Below, one piece after another: positions 37,516 to 45,868 of a DNA stretch of 50,490 nucleotides. Below the pieces are notes generated by a model. That model saw nothing but the letters and a program-made list of their open reading frames with translations. It was not told the origin of the DNA and made no database searches. The stretch is from Bacteroidota bacterium (GTDB taxonomy: Bacteria > Bacteroidota > Ignavibacteria > Kapaibacteriales > UBA2268): NCBI GenBank assembly GCA_021824625.1, contig JAKAKE010000024.1, positions 1-50,490 on the forward strand, written 5' to 3'. Both the position numbers and the translations under genes were made by a program. The stretch's first letter is position 1, and every line of letters begins with the position of its first letter.

Positions 37516-37842
37516 ATGGAAAAATCAAACGAACTCCGAATTGTATTTGTAACAACAGCAAATTTCGAGAATGCAAGGCAAATTTCAAAAATCCTTGTAA
37601 CTGAAAAACTCGCTGCTTGCTGTTCTATTATGCAAAATGTTACTTCCATCTTTGGCTGGGAGGGTACAATTCATGAAAGAAATGAATATATAATTTTAAT
37701 AAAAACCACCGAAAAAAGACTATCAGAGCTTGAAGAAAGAATAAAGGAAATGAACTCCGATGATGTCCCTGAAATAATTTCACTGAACATAGATAAATCA
37801 TCCGACTCTTATATGCAGTGGCTCTTGCAATGCACTAGTTGA
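37516..37842 (+). CDS. cutA: CutA divalent cation tolerance protein
   Basis: A 108-aa protein of the CutA1 family: RIVFVTTANFENARQISKIL at the start, EKLAACCSIMQNVTSIFGWE in the centre and EYIILIKTTEKRLSELEERI, then SDDVPEIISLNIDKSSDSYM toward the end. CutA forms a very stable ferredoxin-like trimer that was linked to copper tolerance; the true role is unsettled. The length and motif set are standard. It precedes radC by 23 bp on the same strand, so they are probably cotranscribed, with no functional link implied. Confidence 0.95.
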   Translation: MEKSNELRIVFVTTANFENARQISKILVTEKLAACCSIMQNVTSIFGWEGTIHERNEYIILIKTTEKRLSELEERIKEMNSDDVPEIISLNIDKSSDSYMQWLLQCTS

Positions 37843-37865
37843 TATTGTAAAACGCAAATTAAACC

Positions 37866-38591
37866 ATGCGAAAGGTTCAGAATTATATTGATAAAAACGA
37901 AACCGATAACAAATTTAAATCTATTCGATATTGGAAAGAGGATGAACGGCCCCGCGAAAGATTAATACTTCATGGCCCAGCCAGCTTATCCGATTCGGAG
38001 CTACTGGCAATTTTAATTAATACCGGTTCAAAAGGGTTTTCTGCTGTTGATGCCGCACGTGAACTACTTGATAAATTCACTTCAATAACACTATTAGCAT
38101 CCTGCGATATGAGTGAATTAAAAAAAACAAAAGGAGTGGGACCTGCCAAAGCAGTAAAGCTGGCAGCGGCTTTCGAGATTGCAAAAAGAATTAAATCAGA
38201 ACCATTTTCCCAAAAAAAAATACTTAGAACTCCCGAAGATGTCGCCAATTATTATATTCCGAGATTCCAGGGTGAGCGGGTTGAAACTTTCCTGACCTTG
38301 CTTCTTAACTCAACAAACCAGGTTTTTAGAGAGATTGATGTTGCAAAAGGGACTTTGAATAGCAGTATTGTACACCCAAGAGAAGTTTTCAGGGTTGCGA
38401 TTACCGAAAGTGCCGCCGCTATTATTTTAATTCACAATCACCCTTCCGGAAACTTAGAACCATCTAAAGAAGATTTGCTCATAACAAAACAATTGGTTGA
38501 AGCGGGAAAAATTATTGACATAAAAGTTCTCGACCATATAATAATAGCCGGGGACTCGTTCACAAGCTTTGCACAAAAAGGACTTATTTAA
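37866..38591 (+). CDS. radC: RadC family JAB-domain protein
   Basis: A 241-aa protein. The N-terminal region carries RPRERLILHGPASLSDSELL and the HhH-type LKKTKGVGPAKAVKLAAAFE. The C-terminal JAB/MPN domain has the metal-site motif HNHPSG (H190, H192) followed by NLEPSKEDLLITKQLVEAGK, which is intact. The family was named for DNA repair but that role is doubtful; the JAMM fold suggests a metal-dependent hydrolase. The stop is followed immediately by a heptamer array (38591-38625) that runs into the next gene start. Confidence 0.95.
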   Translation: MRKVQNYIDKNETDNKFKSIRYWKEDERPRERLILHGPASLSDSELLAILINTGSKGFSAVDAARELLDKFTSITLLASCDMSELKKTKGVGPAKAVKLAAAFEIAKRIKSEPFSQKKILRTPEDVANYYIPRFQGERVETFLTLLLNSTNQVFREIDVAKGTLNSSIVHPREVFRVAITESAAAIILIHNHPSGNLEPSKEDLLITKQLVEAGKIIDIKVLDHIIIAGDSFTSFAQKGLI

Positions 38592-38625
38592 TTCACAATT
38601 AATAATTAACAATTAATAATGAAAA
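38591..38625. repeat. Heptamer-periodic array containing a start codon
   Basis: Five 7-bp units in one register: ATTCACA, ATTAATA, ATTAACA, ATTAATA, ATGAAAA. The last unit contains the ATG of the WG-repeat protein gene (38619), so the gene start lies in phase with the array. Confidence 0.75.
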
Positions 38626-39221
38626 TCTTTATAATCATAATATTATTGATAATAATTGATTTTAACCATTCTTATGGCAAAGGAAAATTAATTCCGTTTG
38701 AGGATGGGGATTTTATGGGATACAAGAATAGTAAAGGTGAAATCGTAATACCTGCTAAATACCGCATGGCTGAGAAATTCTCGAAATATGGAATTGCCGC
38801 TGTTGTTGATGACAATTCCTGGGCATATATTGATACAAAGGGTAATGTTTTAATCAGGCCCTGTTCATGGGATAATTTCCCGGATGAGTTCTGCAACGGA
38901 CTTGCAAGATTCAAGAAAGATGAAATGTTCGGATTCTTTAATCAGAAAGCAGAAATAGTTATACCAAATAAATACAGCTACTGCTCTCGTTTCTCAAATG
39001 GATTGGCTGCTTTTTGTGACGGATGCAAAAAGCAATACATAGGCGAATATGATTTTTACAAAGGAGGCAAATGGGGTTATATGGACACAAAAGGTCTAAT
39101 TGTAATTGTCCCAATTTATGAAGAAGCGTACGATTTTGAGAAAGGACAAGCAAGAGTGAAATTAGAAGGAGTATGGTATCAAATTAATAAAAAAGGTAAG
39201 TTAATCAAGAAAGTGAAATAA
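38619..39221 (+). CDS. WG-repeat exported protein
   Basis: A 200-aa protein with a very hydrophobic N-terminus (residues 2-14) that serves as a signal peptide or anchor. It then contains about four WG-type repeats with the pattern (W/F)GYxDxxGxIVIPxxY: FMGYKNSKGEIVIPAKY, WAYIDTKGNVLIRPCSW, FGFFNQKAEIVIPNKY and WGYMDTKGLIVIVPIYEEAY. WG repeats occur in exported beta-solenoid proteins of uncertain function. No Shine-Dalgarno sequence is visible; the start codon lies in the last unit of a heptamer array. It is 23 bp upstream of the SAM hydroxide adenosyltransferase gene. Confidence 0.88.
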   Translation: MKIFIIIILLIIIDFNHSYGKGKLIPFEDGDFMGYKNSKGEIVIPAKYRMAEKFSKYGIAAVVDDNSWAYIDTKGNVLIRPCSWDNFPDEFCNGLARFKKDEMFGFFNQKAEIVIPNKYSYCSRFSNGLAAFCDGCKKQYIGEYDFYKGGKWGYMDTKGLIVIVPIYEEAYDFEKGQARVKLEGVWYQINKKGKLIKKVK

Positions 39222-39243
39222 AAATAAAATTATGAGGTGAATA

Positions 39244-40068
39244 ATGAAAAATCCTCTTATTGTATTGTTATCCGATTTCGGAGAATCTGACATATACTCC
39301 GGTGTTGTCAAAGGTGTGATTAGCTCGATATGTTCTAATGCACATATCATTGATTTGACGCATAATATTTTGCCGCAAAACATAAAGCAGGCGGCGTTTC
39401 TGTTGAAAAATACATTGCAGTATTTTGCACCCGGAACAATTTTTGTTTGTATTGTTGACCCGGGAGTAGGTAGCGAAAGAAAATCAATCATTCTCAAAAC
39501 ATCAGATAAATACTTTATTGCTCCCGACAATGGGTTATTGAGCTATATAATTAGTGATGATGAATATGAAATTTATGAGCTAAGCAACAGTGAATTATTC
39601 TTAAAAAATATTAGCTGTACTTTTCATGGAAGGGATGTTTTCGCTCCCGTAGCGGCTAAACTTGCAAACGGAGTTGATATTAAAAAATCCGGAAATCAAA
39701 TTAAACTGAAAGATATTGTAACCATCCCTCCCCCGCTATTCCAAAAGGAAGCTATTCACACATGGTTGGGTGAAGTGATTTATTATGATTCATTTGGTAA
39801 TATTATTACATCACTTGAAGCAAAAGAAATTGATGCTGCATTGGACAATATTCAGGATGACAAAATAATTACAGAAGGCTGGAGGTTTGAAATTGCTAAC
39901 CACATTATTAAAGGATTAAAAAAAACATATTCTTGTGCAAAAGCCGGAGAACTACTTGCTTACATCGGTAGTTTTGGTTATATAGAATTTGGCATAAGAA
40001 ACGGAAATGCCGCACAGACTCTTAATATAAAAAGCGGAGATAAAATCAGAGCGATAAAATTTAACTAA
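39244..40068 (+). CDS. S-adenosyl-L-methionine hydroxide adenosyltransferase family protein (DUF62)
   Basis: A 274-aa protein of the SAM hydroxide adenosyltransferase/fluorinase-like family, which hydrolyses S-adenosylmethionine to adenosine and methionine. Motifs: IVLLSDFGESDIYSGVVKGV at the start, DLTHNILPQNIKQAAFLL, then VCIVDPGVGSERKSIILKTS with the conserved DPGVG, APDNGLLSYI and FHGRDVFAPVAAKLANG. All are characteristic of DUF62 enzymes. An AGGTG-type ribosome site sits 6 bp upstream of the ATG. It ends 50 bp from the convergent T9SS gene, with a hairpin repeat (40089-40115) between. Confidence 0.95.
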   Translation: MKNPLIVLLSDFGESDIYSGVVKGVISSICSNAHIIDLTHNILPQNIKQAAFLLKNTLQYFAPGTIFVCIVDPGVGSERKSIILKTSDKYFIAPDNGLLSYIISDDEYEIYELSNSELFLKNISCTFHGRDVFAPVAAKLANGVDIKKSGNQIKLKDIVTIPPPLFQKEAIHTWLGEVIYYDSFGNIITSLEAKEIDAALDNIQDDKIITEGWRFEIANHIIKGLKKTYSCAKAGELLAYIGSFGYIEFGIRNGNAAQTLNIKSGDKIRAIKFN

Positions 40069-40088
40069 TTTAGAATAGTTTTGATTTT

Positions 40089-40115
40089 GTCATTCCGAAC
40101 TTGGTTCAGAATGAC
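40089..40115. repeat. GTCATTCCGAAC-type hairpin repeat between convergent genes
   Basis: GTCATTCCGAAC and GTTCAGAATGAC form inverted arms around TTG, with one mismatched pair (C opposite A). It belongs to the GTCATTC.GA repeat class. Its place between two convergent stop codons (40068 and 40118) means it could serve as a weak terminator, but no T-run follows. Confidence 0.75.
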
Positions 40116-40117
40116 TT

Positions 40118-41896
40118 TCAGTGTATAATTTGAATTGTTTTGTATAAAAAATTATTTGGTGTTTGCAATTTTAAAATATAAGAACCGGATTCAAATATAC
40201 CTACATTAAAATCAAAAGAGTATTTGCCATGTTTTAAAAATTTATTAAATAATTCAGTAATTTTTTGGCCGAACATATTATAAATCTCAAGCGTTGTTTC
40301 CCCTTCTTCGATAATTCCAACGTCAATGGTAATATTATCGGAAGCAGGATTAGGCCTTGATTGTCTCAGATAAAAAGCACCATTGTCATCAAACAGCCTC
40401 ACAACCGGCTCTCTGCATAAATTCTTCAGGCAAAACCTTCCGTAAATAGTATCAACCTGTATTAAATCACATCCCCATTTGAAAAAAGTTAACTTAATAT
40501 CAGTACATTCTGCATTGCCGAGTACGGCAACAAATTCAAAATTATTCAGAAGCTTTCCCTGGGCAGTACCTGTGATATTTATTATTTCTTCGTCACCGTT
40601 AATTATTCCTACGGGAGTATTACCAATAGGTACTAATATTGATTTATTATAACTGATTGTTGCATCGAACTGCCCCAAAGCACAAGCCGGGTCAACTGGA
40701 GAGGCCACATGCATCGGAATAACTATATTATCTCCAACTTCACCATAAACAGTATCGAGTTGAATTGATGTCGCAATCTCTAAATTAAGTACAACTAATT
40801 GGGTGTCAATATCAACAGTGCATAAATTTTGATTATTAACAGTAACTCTGTAATTGCCTGGTAATCTTGCAATTATTGATTGGGATGTTGCACCTGTTGA
40901 CCAAACATAAGAATCTCCAGGCGGAGCTGTCATCTTGACACTGTCGCATGGACATATAGTCATTGGTTTATCAGTTACGATTTTATTTTGCGGAAATGGA
41001 ATTACTGTAATAGTAACCGTGTCATAAGCTACACACCCTAAGCTGTCTGTTACTGTAACATTAAAGGTAGATGATGTATTGACATTCACGGTTGGAGAAG
41101 CAATAGTTGGATCATTTAAGCCTGTGGCAGGCTGCCATACATATTGAAATGGCGGAATGCCATTTGGTGGGAGGTTGCCGATATGAGTCGTTTCTCCTTC
41201 ACATATCGTTACATCAGGACCTGCATCAGCCTGTACCGAGCATATAGCCCTGAATGATAAATCATCAATTGCAAAGTCATTTCCACTTGCTTCAAGATTT
41301 GTATCAATGATTGTAATGACTGCAATTTTATTCATACCGGAATTCCACACAAGCTCCTGATAATACCACTTGCATACTGTGTCAGTTAAGTACATCATGT
41401 CAGGAAGTTTTTTCCCGTTGATGTAAACCTCAAGCCTTGCAGGATTACGGTATATACAGCTTTGTGCCCAAAACGAAAATATATAATCATTATTTGGTAA
41501 TACATTTAATATAGAATCGCCCCATACAACATATCCTGAAAAAACAAAACCATTAATTACCATCATAAGGCTGTCTATTCCGGGAGTATGGTCAGCACAT
41601 GGAGACAGTACATCATATATTGCGTAAGGATCGGATGTAATCGTATAATTCCCTTCAAGTGTTAGGTCATTTACTGAGTAAATATAGTCAGTGAAAAAAC
41701 CTGTATTTCCTTTACTAAAATCCCCGTTAAATATATTTTCATAAATGCTAAGCTGAAAATTTTGAGAAGAAGATGTGTGATAAAAAGTTAAGAAAACAAA
41801 TAAAGCAATCAAAGCAATTTTGATTTTAGTTGCATTTATTCTACAAAGATAACTTGGTATCGAAATAAACATTATTTTTATTTGGCCAGTTTGCAT
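40118..41896 (-). CDS. T9SS-sorted surface protein with PKD-like and cohesin-like modules
   Basis: A 592-aa exported protein. The N-terminus (to about residue 45) is a signal peptide; an internal Met at 41872 (MFISIPSYLCRI) is an equally possible start, and neither has a clear ribosome site. Residues ~55-230 form a beta-sandwich with paired Cys (SCIYRNPARLEVYINGK). A PKD/SprB-like segment follows (QADAGPDVTICEGETTHIGN, NVTVTDSLGCVAYDTVTITV), then a cohesin-like part (YGEVGDNIVIPMHVASPVDP). The C-terminus is a T9SS sorting domain (QSRPNPASDNITIDV, TLEIYNMFGQKITELF, GSYILKLQTPNN). Its role is unknown, probably adhesion or surface structure. It is divergent from sucD. Confidence 0.83.
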   Translation of the reverse strand: MQTGQIKIMFISIPSYLCRINATKIKIALIALFVFLTFYHTSSSQNFQLSIYENIFNGDFSKGNTGFFTDYIYSVNDLTLEGNYTITSDPYAIYDVLSPCADHTPGIDSLMMVINGFVFSGYVVWGDSILNVLPNNDYIFSFWAQSCIYRNPARLEVYINGKKLPDMMYLTDTVCKWYYQELVWNSGMNKIAVITIIDTNLEASGNDFAIDDLSFRAICSVQADAGPDVTICEGETTHIGNLPPNGIPPFQYVWQPATGLNDPTIASPTVNVNTSSTFNVTVTDSLGCVAYDTVTITVIPFPQNKIVTDKPMTICPCDSVKMTAPPGDSYVWSTGATSQSIIARLPGNYRVTVNNQNLCTVDIDTQLVVLNLEIATSIQLDTVYGEVGDNIVIPMHVASPVDPACALGQFDATISYNKSILVPIGNTPVGIINGDEEIINITGTAQGKLLNNFEFVAVLGNAECTDIKLTFFKWGCDLIQVDTIYGRFCLKNLCREPVVRLFDDNGAFYLRQSRPNPASDNITIDVGIIEEGETTLEIYNMFGQKITELFNKFLKHGKYSFDFNVGIFESGSYILKLQTPNNFLYKTIQIIH

Positions 41897-42183
41897 AAAA
41901 TTTGTTTACTTTATTTTTCAAACTCAAATTTTTATTAAGTAACAGAACCGAGTTATGTCGCTTCACTGTTCGGCAAAATACAAAATGAGCGTTAAAAATA
42001 AAAGGGAAGTAAATAATTCTTAATGTAGTATTATCATAACACAACTCTGATTATACAGAGATTAAAACCAATCAAAGATAATTGAATTCAGAATTGGGAT
42101 TTCACAAGATATTATTAAATTGCAAATTCAATAAACACTTGTGTAAGTAATTTGTTTTAAAATAGAATAATTCAGGATGTAAA
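41897..42183. other. Divergent intergenic region, no gene
   Basis: A 287-bp AT-rich spacer between the T9SS gene (minus) and sucD (plus). It should contain both promoters, but no confident TTTG/TAnnTTTG pair was found. It includes TTGAATTCAGAATTGGGATTTC (about 42083-42104), which is close to the CAATTCAGAATT-type heptamer repeats. Confidence 0.5.
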
Positions 42184-43152
42184 ATGAGCATTTTAGTTAA
42201 CAAAAAATCAAAAGTTTTGGTTCAGGGTATTACAGGGTCGGAAGGAACTTTTCACACTGCACAAATGATTGAATACGGAACAAAAGTCGTTGCAGGAGTA
42301 ACACCCGGTAAAGGTGGTATTGAATATAACGGCAAGGGTGAATCAATTTTCAAAAAGGCCGTACCCATATTCAACACTGTCAGAGAAGCTGTTTCTCATA
42401 CGGGGGCTGATGTTTCGATTATTTTCGTACCTCCCCAGGCGGCAGGCGATGCCATACTTGAAGCAATTGATGCCGGTGTTAGGCTTATCGTAACTATTAC
42501 CGAAGGTGTTCCGACAAGGGATATGATTAAAGTAAATTCTGCACTGAAAACCTCTAACTCAAGATTAATAGGACCCAACTGCCCCGGAATAATTTCACCG
42601 GGAGAATGCAAAATTGGAATAATGCCGGGATTTATTCATAATCCCGGAACTGTCGGAGTTGTCTCGAGAAGCGGTACATTGACTTATGAAGCAGTGAAAC
42701 AAATCACCGATATGGGATTAGGGCAATCAACCTGCATAGGTATAGGTGGTGACCCGATTATCGGGACTCAGTTTTTGGATGTCATTAAGCTTTTCAATGA
42801 AGACCCTGACACTGAAGCCATTATGATGATTGGAGAAATAGGAGGCAATGCTGAGGAAACTGCTGCGGATTACATTAAGAAACATGTTAAGAAACCTGTT
42901 ATTGGTTTTATAGCAGGCAGGACAGCACCTCCGGGAAGAAGGATGGGACATGCCGGAGCAATAATTTCAGGCGGGAAAGGTACTGCTGTTGAAAAAATTA
43001 AAGCATTGCAGGATGCAGGTATCCATGTTGCAGAATCACCTGCACATATTGGTATTACTGTTGCTGCTGCACTTAAATCAAGAAAGCCGAAAATTAAAAA
43101 GACAAAAAAAACAGTTACAACTAAAATTGCAACTTTAAAAAAAACAAAGTAA
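42184..43152 (+). CDS. sucD: Succinyl-CoA ligase alpha subunit
   Basis: A 322-aa enzyme subunit of the TCA cycle that forms succinyl-CoA (or, reversed, succinate plus ATP/GTP). The CoA-binding Rossmann domain begins [20 protein letters not shown], with [18 protein letters not shown] and [20 protein letters not shown] following. The phosphorylated His is H256 in [14 protein letters not shown]. The enzyme normally ends near IGITVAAAL; here a Lys-rich tail follows ([20 protein letters not shown] and LKKTK), about 26 residues beyond it. The partner sucC is not adjacent. A hairpin terminator lies at 43181-43207. Confidence 0.95.
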   Translation: MSILVNKKSKVLVQGITGSEGTFHTAQMIEYGTKVVAGVTPGKGGIEYNGKGESIFKKAVPIFNTVREAVSHTGADVSIIFVPPQAAGDAILEAIDAGVRLIVTITEGVPTRDMIKVNSALKTSNSRLIGPNCPGIISPGECKIGIMPGFIHNPGTVGVVSRSGTLTYEAVKQITDMGLGQSTCIGIGGDPIIGTQFLDVIKLFNEDPDTEAIMMIGEIGGNAEETAADYIKKHVKKPVIGFIAGRTAPPGRRMGHAGAIISGGKGTAVEKIKALQDAGIHVAESPAHIGITVAAALKSRKPKIKKTKKTVTTKIATLKKTK

Positions 43153-43180
43153 ACTAATGCAATTGTTCAACATATCGAAG

Positions 43181-43207
43181 CACAGGAAAATGCTTTTTCC
43201 TGTGTTT
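43181..43207 (+). terminator. Probable terminator after sucD
   Basis: CACAGGAAAA (43181-43190) pairs with TTTTCCTGTG (43195-43204) around a 4-nt loop, followed only by TTT. The stem is strong, the T-run short. Confidence 0.65.
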
Positions 43208-43285
43208 CGTCATTTATGCGGAATTTAATTGAAAATATTTTGAGACCAAATTGAATTTAATGTGTCATTTGATATTGAGGATGTG

Positions 43286-43711
43286 ATGATTGAAAAAACT
43301 TTGGCGATAATTAAGCCGGATGCCGTAAAAAATAATGTGATTGGTGAAATATTAAGTATGATTACAAAAGCGGGTTTTAAGGTACTGGGAATGAGATATA
43401 CTAAAATTAATAAAGAGCAGGCCGGTGCTTTTTACGAAGTACATAAGGAAATGCCGTTTTATGCTGACCTTGTTGAATATATGAGCAGTGGAGCGATTGT
43501 TCCTGTCGCTTTGGAAAAAGAAAATGCAATCGGGGATTTCAGAAAACTAATTGGAAGCACAGACCCGGCTCAGGCTGATGAAGGTACTGTCAGAAAACTA
43601 TACGGCGAATCGAAATCTTATAATGCGATTCATGGTTCTGATTCTGCTGAAAACGGATTAATAGAAATAGGATTTTTCTTTAGTAAAAGCGAGATTGTTC
43701 TTAGTAATTAA
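43286..43711 (+). CDS. ndk: Nucleoside diphosphate kinase
   Basis: An enzyme (141 aa from this start) that equalises nucleoside triphosphates by a phosphohistidine mechanism. I choose the ATG at 43286 because the protein then begins [20 protein letters not shown], exactly as in the family, and GAGG lies about 6 bp upstream; an in-frame ATG at 43262 adds eight unusual residues. Active-site His116 is in [12 protein letters not shown]. Other family motifs: [40 protein letters not shown]. Its stop is 1 bp from the start of the NUDIX gene, so translation is probably coupled. Confidence 0.96.
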   Translation: MIEKTLAIIKPDAVKNNVIGEILSMITKAGFKVLGMRYTKINKEQAGAFYEVHKEMPFYADLVEYMSSGAIVPVALEKENAIGDFRKLIGSTDPAQADEGTVRKLYGESKSYNAIHGSDSAENGLIEIGFFFSKSEIVLSN

Positions 43712-43712
43712 T

Positions 43713-44279
43713 ATGCTGAAAACACTTGAACAGATAAGTACTGAATCAAAATTTGTAAACCCATTTTGGGAATACAAAGTTGATAAATACAAAATGCCTA
43801 CAGGAAGAATCAGTGAATATCATTATGTTAATTCCCGGGGTGCTGCTATCATTATACCAATCACCGATAATAATAAATTCTTGATGATAAATCAGTTCAG
43901 ATATCTGAATCGAAGAACAAGTCTTGAATTTCCCGGTGGGGGTATTAAAGATAAAATGAGCCCTTTAGAAAATGCAAAAAAAGAATTATTGGAAGAAACA
44001 GGATATACGGCATCTTCAATTAGGTTAATTGGCGAGTACAATCCATATAATGGCGTTACAAATGAAATGTGCCATGTGTTTGTAGCTGAAGGATTGAAGA
44101 TTGCTAAGACAATCGAGACTGATGATTCGACCATGCTCGGCATGACAACTCATGATGAAAGCGAAGAGTTTGAAATTTTAGAATTAAAAATACAGGAAAT
44201 AAACAATAAAATCATCAAAGCTGATATCTGGGATGGTATGACACTTGCGGCATGGGCAATTTATTCAATTACAAATTAA
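43713..44279 (+). CDS. NUDIX hydrolase (ADP-ribose pyrophosphatase-like)
   Basis: A 188-aa protein from ATG 43713 (an earlier in-frame ATG overlaps ndk). The Nudix box is visible as GGGIKDKMSPLENAKKELLE then ETGYTA, with the conserved E-x7-(K/R)E-x-x-EE core (KELLEE in place of REL.EE). The preceding INQFRYLNRRTSLEFPGGG segment is typical of ADP-ribose pyrophosphatases. Such enzymes hydrolyse nucleoside diphosphate-X compounds with Mg2+. The substrate is not certain. The gene follows ndk by 1 bp, suggesting shared nucleotide-metabolism control. The last codons and stop (TAA at 44277-44279) lie inside a heptamer array that runs on to 44344. Confidence 0.9.
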   Translation: MLKTLEQISTESKFVNPFWEYKVDKYKMPTGRISEYHYVNSRGAAIIIPITDNNKFLMINQFRYLNRRTSLEFPGGGIKDKMSPLENAKKELLEETGYTASSIRLIGEYNPYNGVTNEMCHVFVAEGLKIAKTIETDDSTMLGMTTHDESEEFEILELKIQEINNKIIKADIWDGMTLAAWAIYSITN

Positions 44280-44344
44280 AAATGCAAAATGAAGAATGTA
44301 AAATGCAGAATGTAAAACTGTGAATGAATAGTGAATAATTATAG
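44268..44344. repeat. Eleven-unit heptamer-periodic array overlapping the NUDIX stop codon
   Basis: Eleven 7-bp units in one register: ATTACAA, ATTAAAA, ATGCAAA, ATGAAGA, ATGTAAA, ATGCAGA, ATGTAAA, ACTGTGA, ATGAATA, GTGAATA, ATTATAG. The first two encode the last residues and stop codon of the NUDIX protein; the array ends 12 bp before the next gene. Confidence 0.8.
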
Positions 44345-44356
44345 AAGGGAAACTAA

Positions 44357-45355
44357 ATGAAAAAAATATTAATTTTATGCTTGACCGTATGCTTGTTATC
44401 ATTATCAGTATATGCCGATGATACACAGAAAGGTAGTAGCAGGTATGAAAGTAAAAAAGAGGAAGTAGTAAAATACAAACCAAAAGTGATATACCATACT
44501 AATGCTTACAGGCTGTATAAGATGACTGAAACAACTAATGTCCACAGAGTTTACAGCGACAGTAGTACAAAAGATTTTAAACGGGAAGTATCTTATTACA
44601 TTACATTGACAATATTTAATAAACCCGATAATGGTTTTCAAACTCTCAAGATTGTTATTGATTCGATGTCGTATAAGTTGACTGAAGGAGATAAGGTTAT
44701 TGAGTTTAATTCGCAGGATGATAAGATAAAACCAATTAGGTTAAAGGACCTTGAGGCAATATCTGTCCCTTTGAACAGACAGTTTGATATGACTTATTCA
44801 CCTTATGGGGAGGTCGCTAAAATTGAAAGTCCGGACATACAGGAAGCGATTGATTTTATAAAAGACGGCGATGCCAAGTATGGAACAAAGAATAAGGATG
44901 AGATGATAAATCTGATATGGTTCGACGGTTTATCAGATGCCAGGCTCAAGCATATAACCGATGTACAAAAGATCTTATTATCTCAGGAGCCGATTGCTAA
45001 GGATAGTATATGGAGTTCCCCATTTACAATACAAATTGACGGGAAGGATTTCATTGATACAGTAAATGCAAAGATAGTCGAATATAATAACGGTAAATTT
45101 GTTATTGAAGCTAAAACTAACCAATTAAAACCTGTTAAAAGAGATTCCTATTTTTATGGTGTTACAAAACCTGCAAGGATAGAATCAGCAAAGGGAGACG
45201 GATTTTATATTATTGAAATAAGTCCAAGAGGAATAATATCTAAAGTGGATGCGGAATTTATTATTGAATCGAACTGCAAGGTGAGATTTGAGCCTTTTTA
45301 CGAGCAGGTTGATTCTAAGATGGTGTGGGAGTATTTAGGGCAGTTTAAACTGTAA
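44357..45355 (+). CDS. Exported protein of unknown function
   Basis: A 332-aa protein with a clear signal peptide (hydrophobic residues 4-17, cleavage near VYA). The rest is a soluble, mostly beta-rich sequence without Cys clusters or enzyme motifs I recognise. Visible features include YITLTIFNKPDNGFQTLKIV, RQFDMTYSPYGEVAKIESP, YFYGVTKPARIESAKGDGFY and ISKVDAEFIIESNCKVRFEP. The pattern of a 'set to a reference polynomial' or periplasmic binding protein is not evident. It stands between two repeat regions (a heptamer array upstream, the 80-bp element copies downstream). Two in-frame TGA/TAA-free halves argue that it is a genuine gene. Confidence 0.75.
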   Translation: MKKILILCLTVCLLSLSVYADDTQKGSSRYESKKEEVVKYKPKVIYHTNAYRLYKMTETTNVHRVYSDSSTKDFKREVSYYITLTIFNKPDNGFQTLKIVIDSMSYKLTEGDKVIEFNSQDDKIKPIRLKDLEAISVPLNRQFDMTYSPYGEVAKIESPDIQEAIDFIKDGDAKYGTKNKDEMINLIWFDGLSDARLKHITDVQKILLSQEPIAKDSIWSSPFTIQIDGKDFIDTVNAKIVEYNNGKFVIEAKTNQLKPVKRDSYFYGVTKPARIESAKGDGFYIIEISPRGIISKVDAEFIIESNCKVRFEPFYEQVDSKMVWEYLGQFKL

Positions 45356-45410
45356 CTAAGAATTAGGTGTAGGATTTTTGATTGTAGGCATTTAAGGATA
45401 AGAATAAAAA

Positions 45411-45490
45411 TATAACAATTCTATCCCGCAGGGATTATATGTCAGTAGAAAAATGAATCTCCATAATCCATCATTATCCCGTAGGGATTA
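45411..45490 (+). repeat. 80-bp paired-palindrome element, copy 1
   Basis: An 80-bp sequence identical to 45580-45659. It starts TATAACAATTCT and carries two 13-bp imperfect palindromes, ATCCCGCAGGGAT (45423-45435) and ATCCCGTAGGGAT (45476-45488), joined by TATATGTCAGTAG and a unique centre. A diverged reverse copy is at 25170-25248. Confidence 0.95.
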
Positions 45491-45579
45491 AATTTTCTAT
45501 TAATAATTGTTGCTGTCATTCTGAAGAATGTGAAGAATCAACCATCCTTGAGGAAGGGCATGGTATGATTAAAAAATTA

Positions 45580-45659
45580 TATAACAATTCTATCCCGCAG
45601 GGATTATATGTCAGTAGAAAAATGAATCTCCATAATCCATCATTATCCCGTAGGGATTA
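45580..45659 (+). repeat. 80-bp paired-palindrome element, copy 2
   Basis: Base-for-base identical to 45411-45490, offset by 169 bp in direct orientation. The second palindrome is followed by TATATGTCA, the same bases that follow the first one, which suggests the element ends or repeats in units of ATCCCG(C/T)AGGGATTATATG. Confidence 0.95.
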
Positions 45660-45868
45660 TATGTCATTTACATATTAGATTCTTAACGGAGTTTATCCCG
45701 AACTTGTTTCGGGACTCATGATGACAGACGGGCTCAAAATTACAGCAGTCAATTGATTCCGTGTCAGGCACGTAATGACCGGGTTCAGGTATAAATTTTA
45801 ATCTAATTAACCTCAAATTTGTTAAATTTGAAGATGTGTGAAGTGTGAAAACCCAAGCAGCATGAAAT

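Larger units (their letters stand above)
45356..45868. other. 513-bp repeat-rich intergenic region
   Basis: No gene is seen. It contains two identical 80-bp elements (45411-45490 and 45580-45659), a GTCATTCTGAAGAATGTGAA repeat (45515-45539), a TCCCGAA-CTTGT-TTCGGGA hairpin (45696-45714) next to ATGATGAC, and a sequence CACGTAATGACCGGGTTCAG (about 45769-45788) that also looks like a diverged repeat. The start region of the GAF/GGDEF gene is at the right edge. Confidence 0.8.

Noticed and set aside
40089-40115. Standard rho-independent terminator
   Set aside because: The hairpin has a mismatch and no T-run in either direction; it is listed as a repeat instead.
41841-42044. 67-aa minus-strand frame at the start of the T9SS gene
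   Set aside because: It overlaps the signal-peptide region of the larger gene in another frame and has no family features or ribosome site.
45411-45659. CRISPR array
   Set aside because: Only two identical 80-bp copies with an 89-bp interval, no regular short spacers and no cas genes. Internal palindromes are 13 bp and spaced 53 bp.
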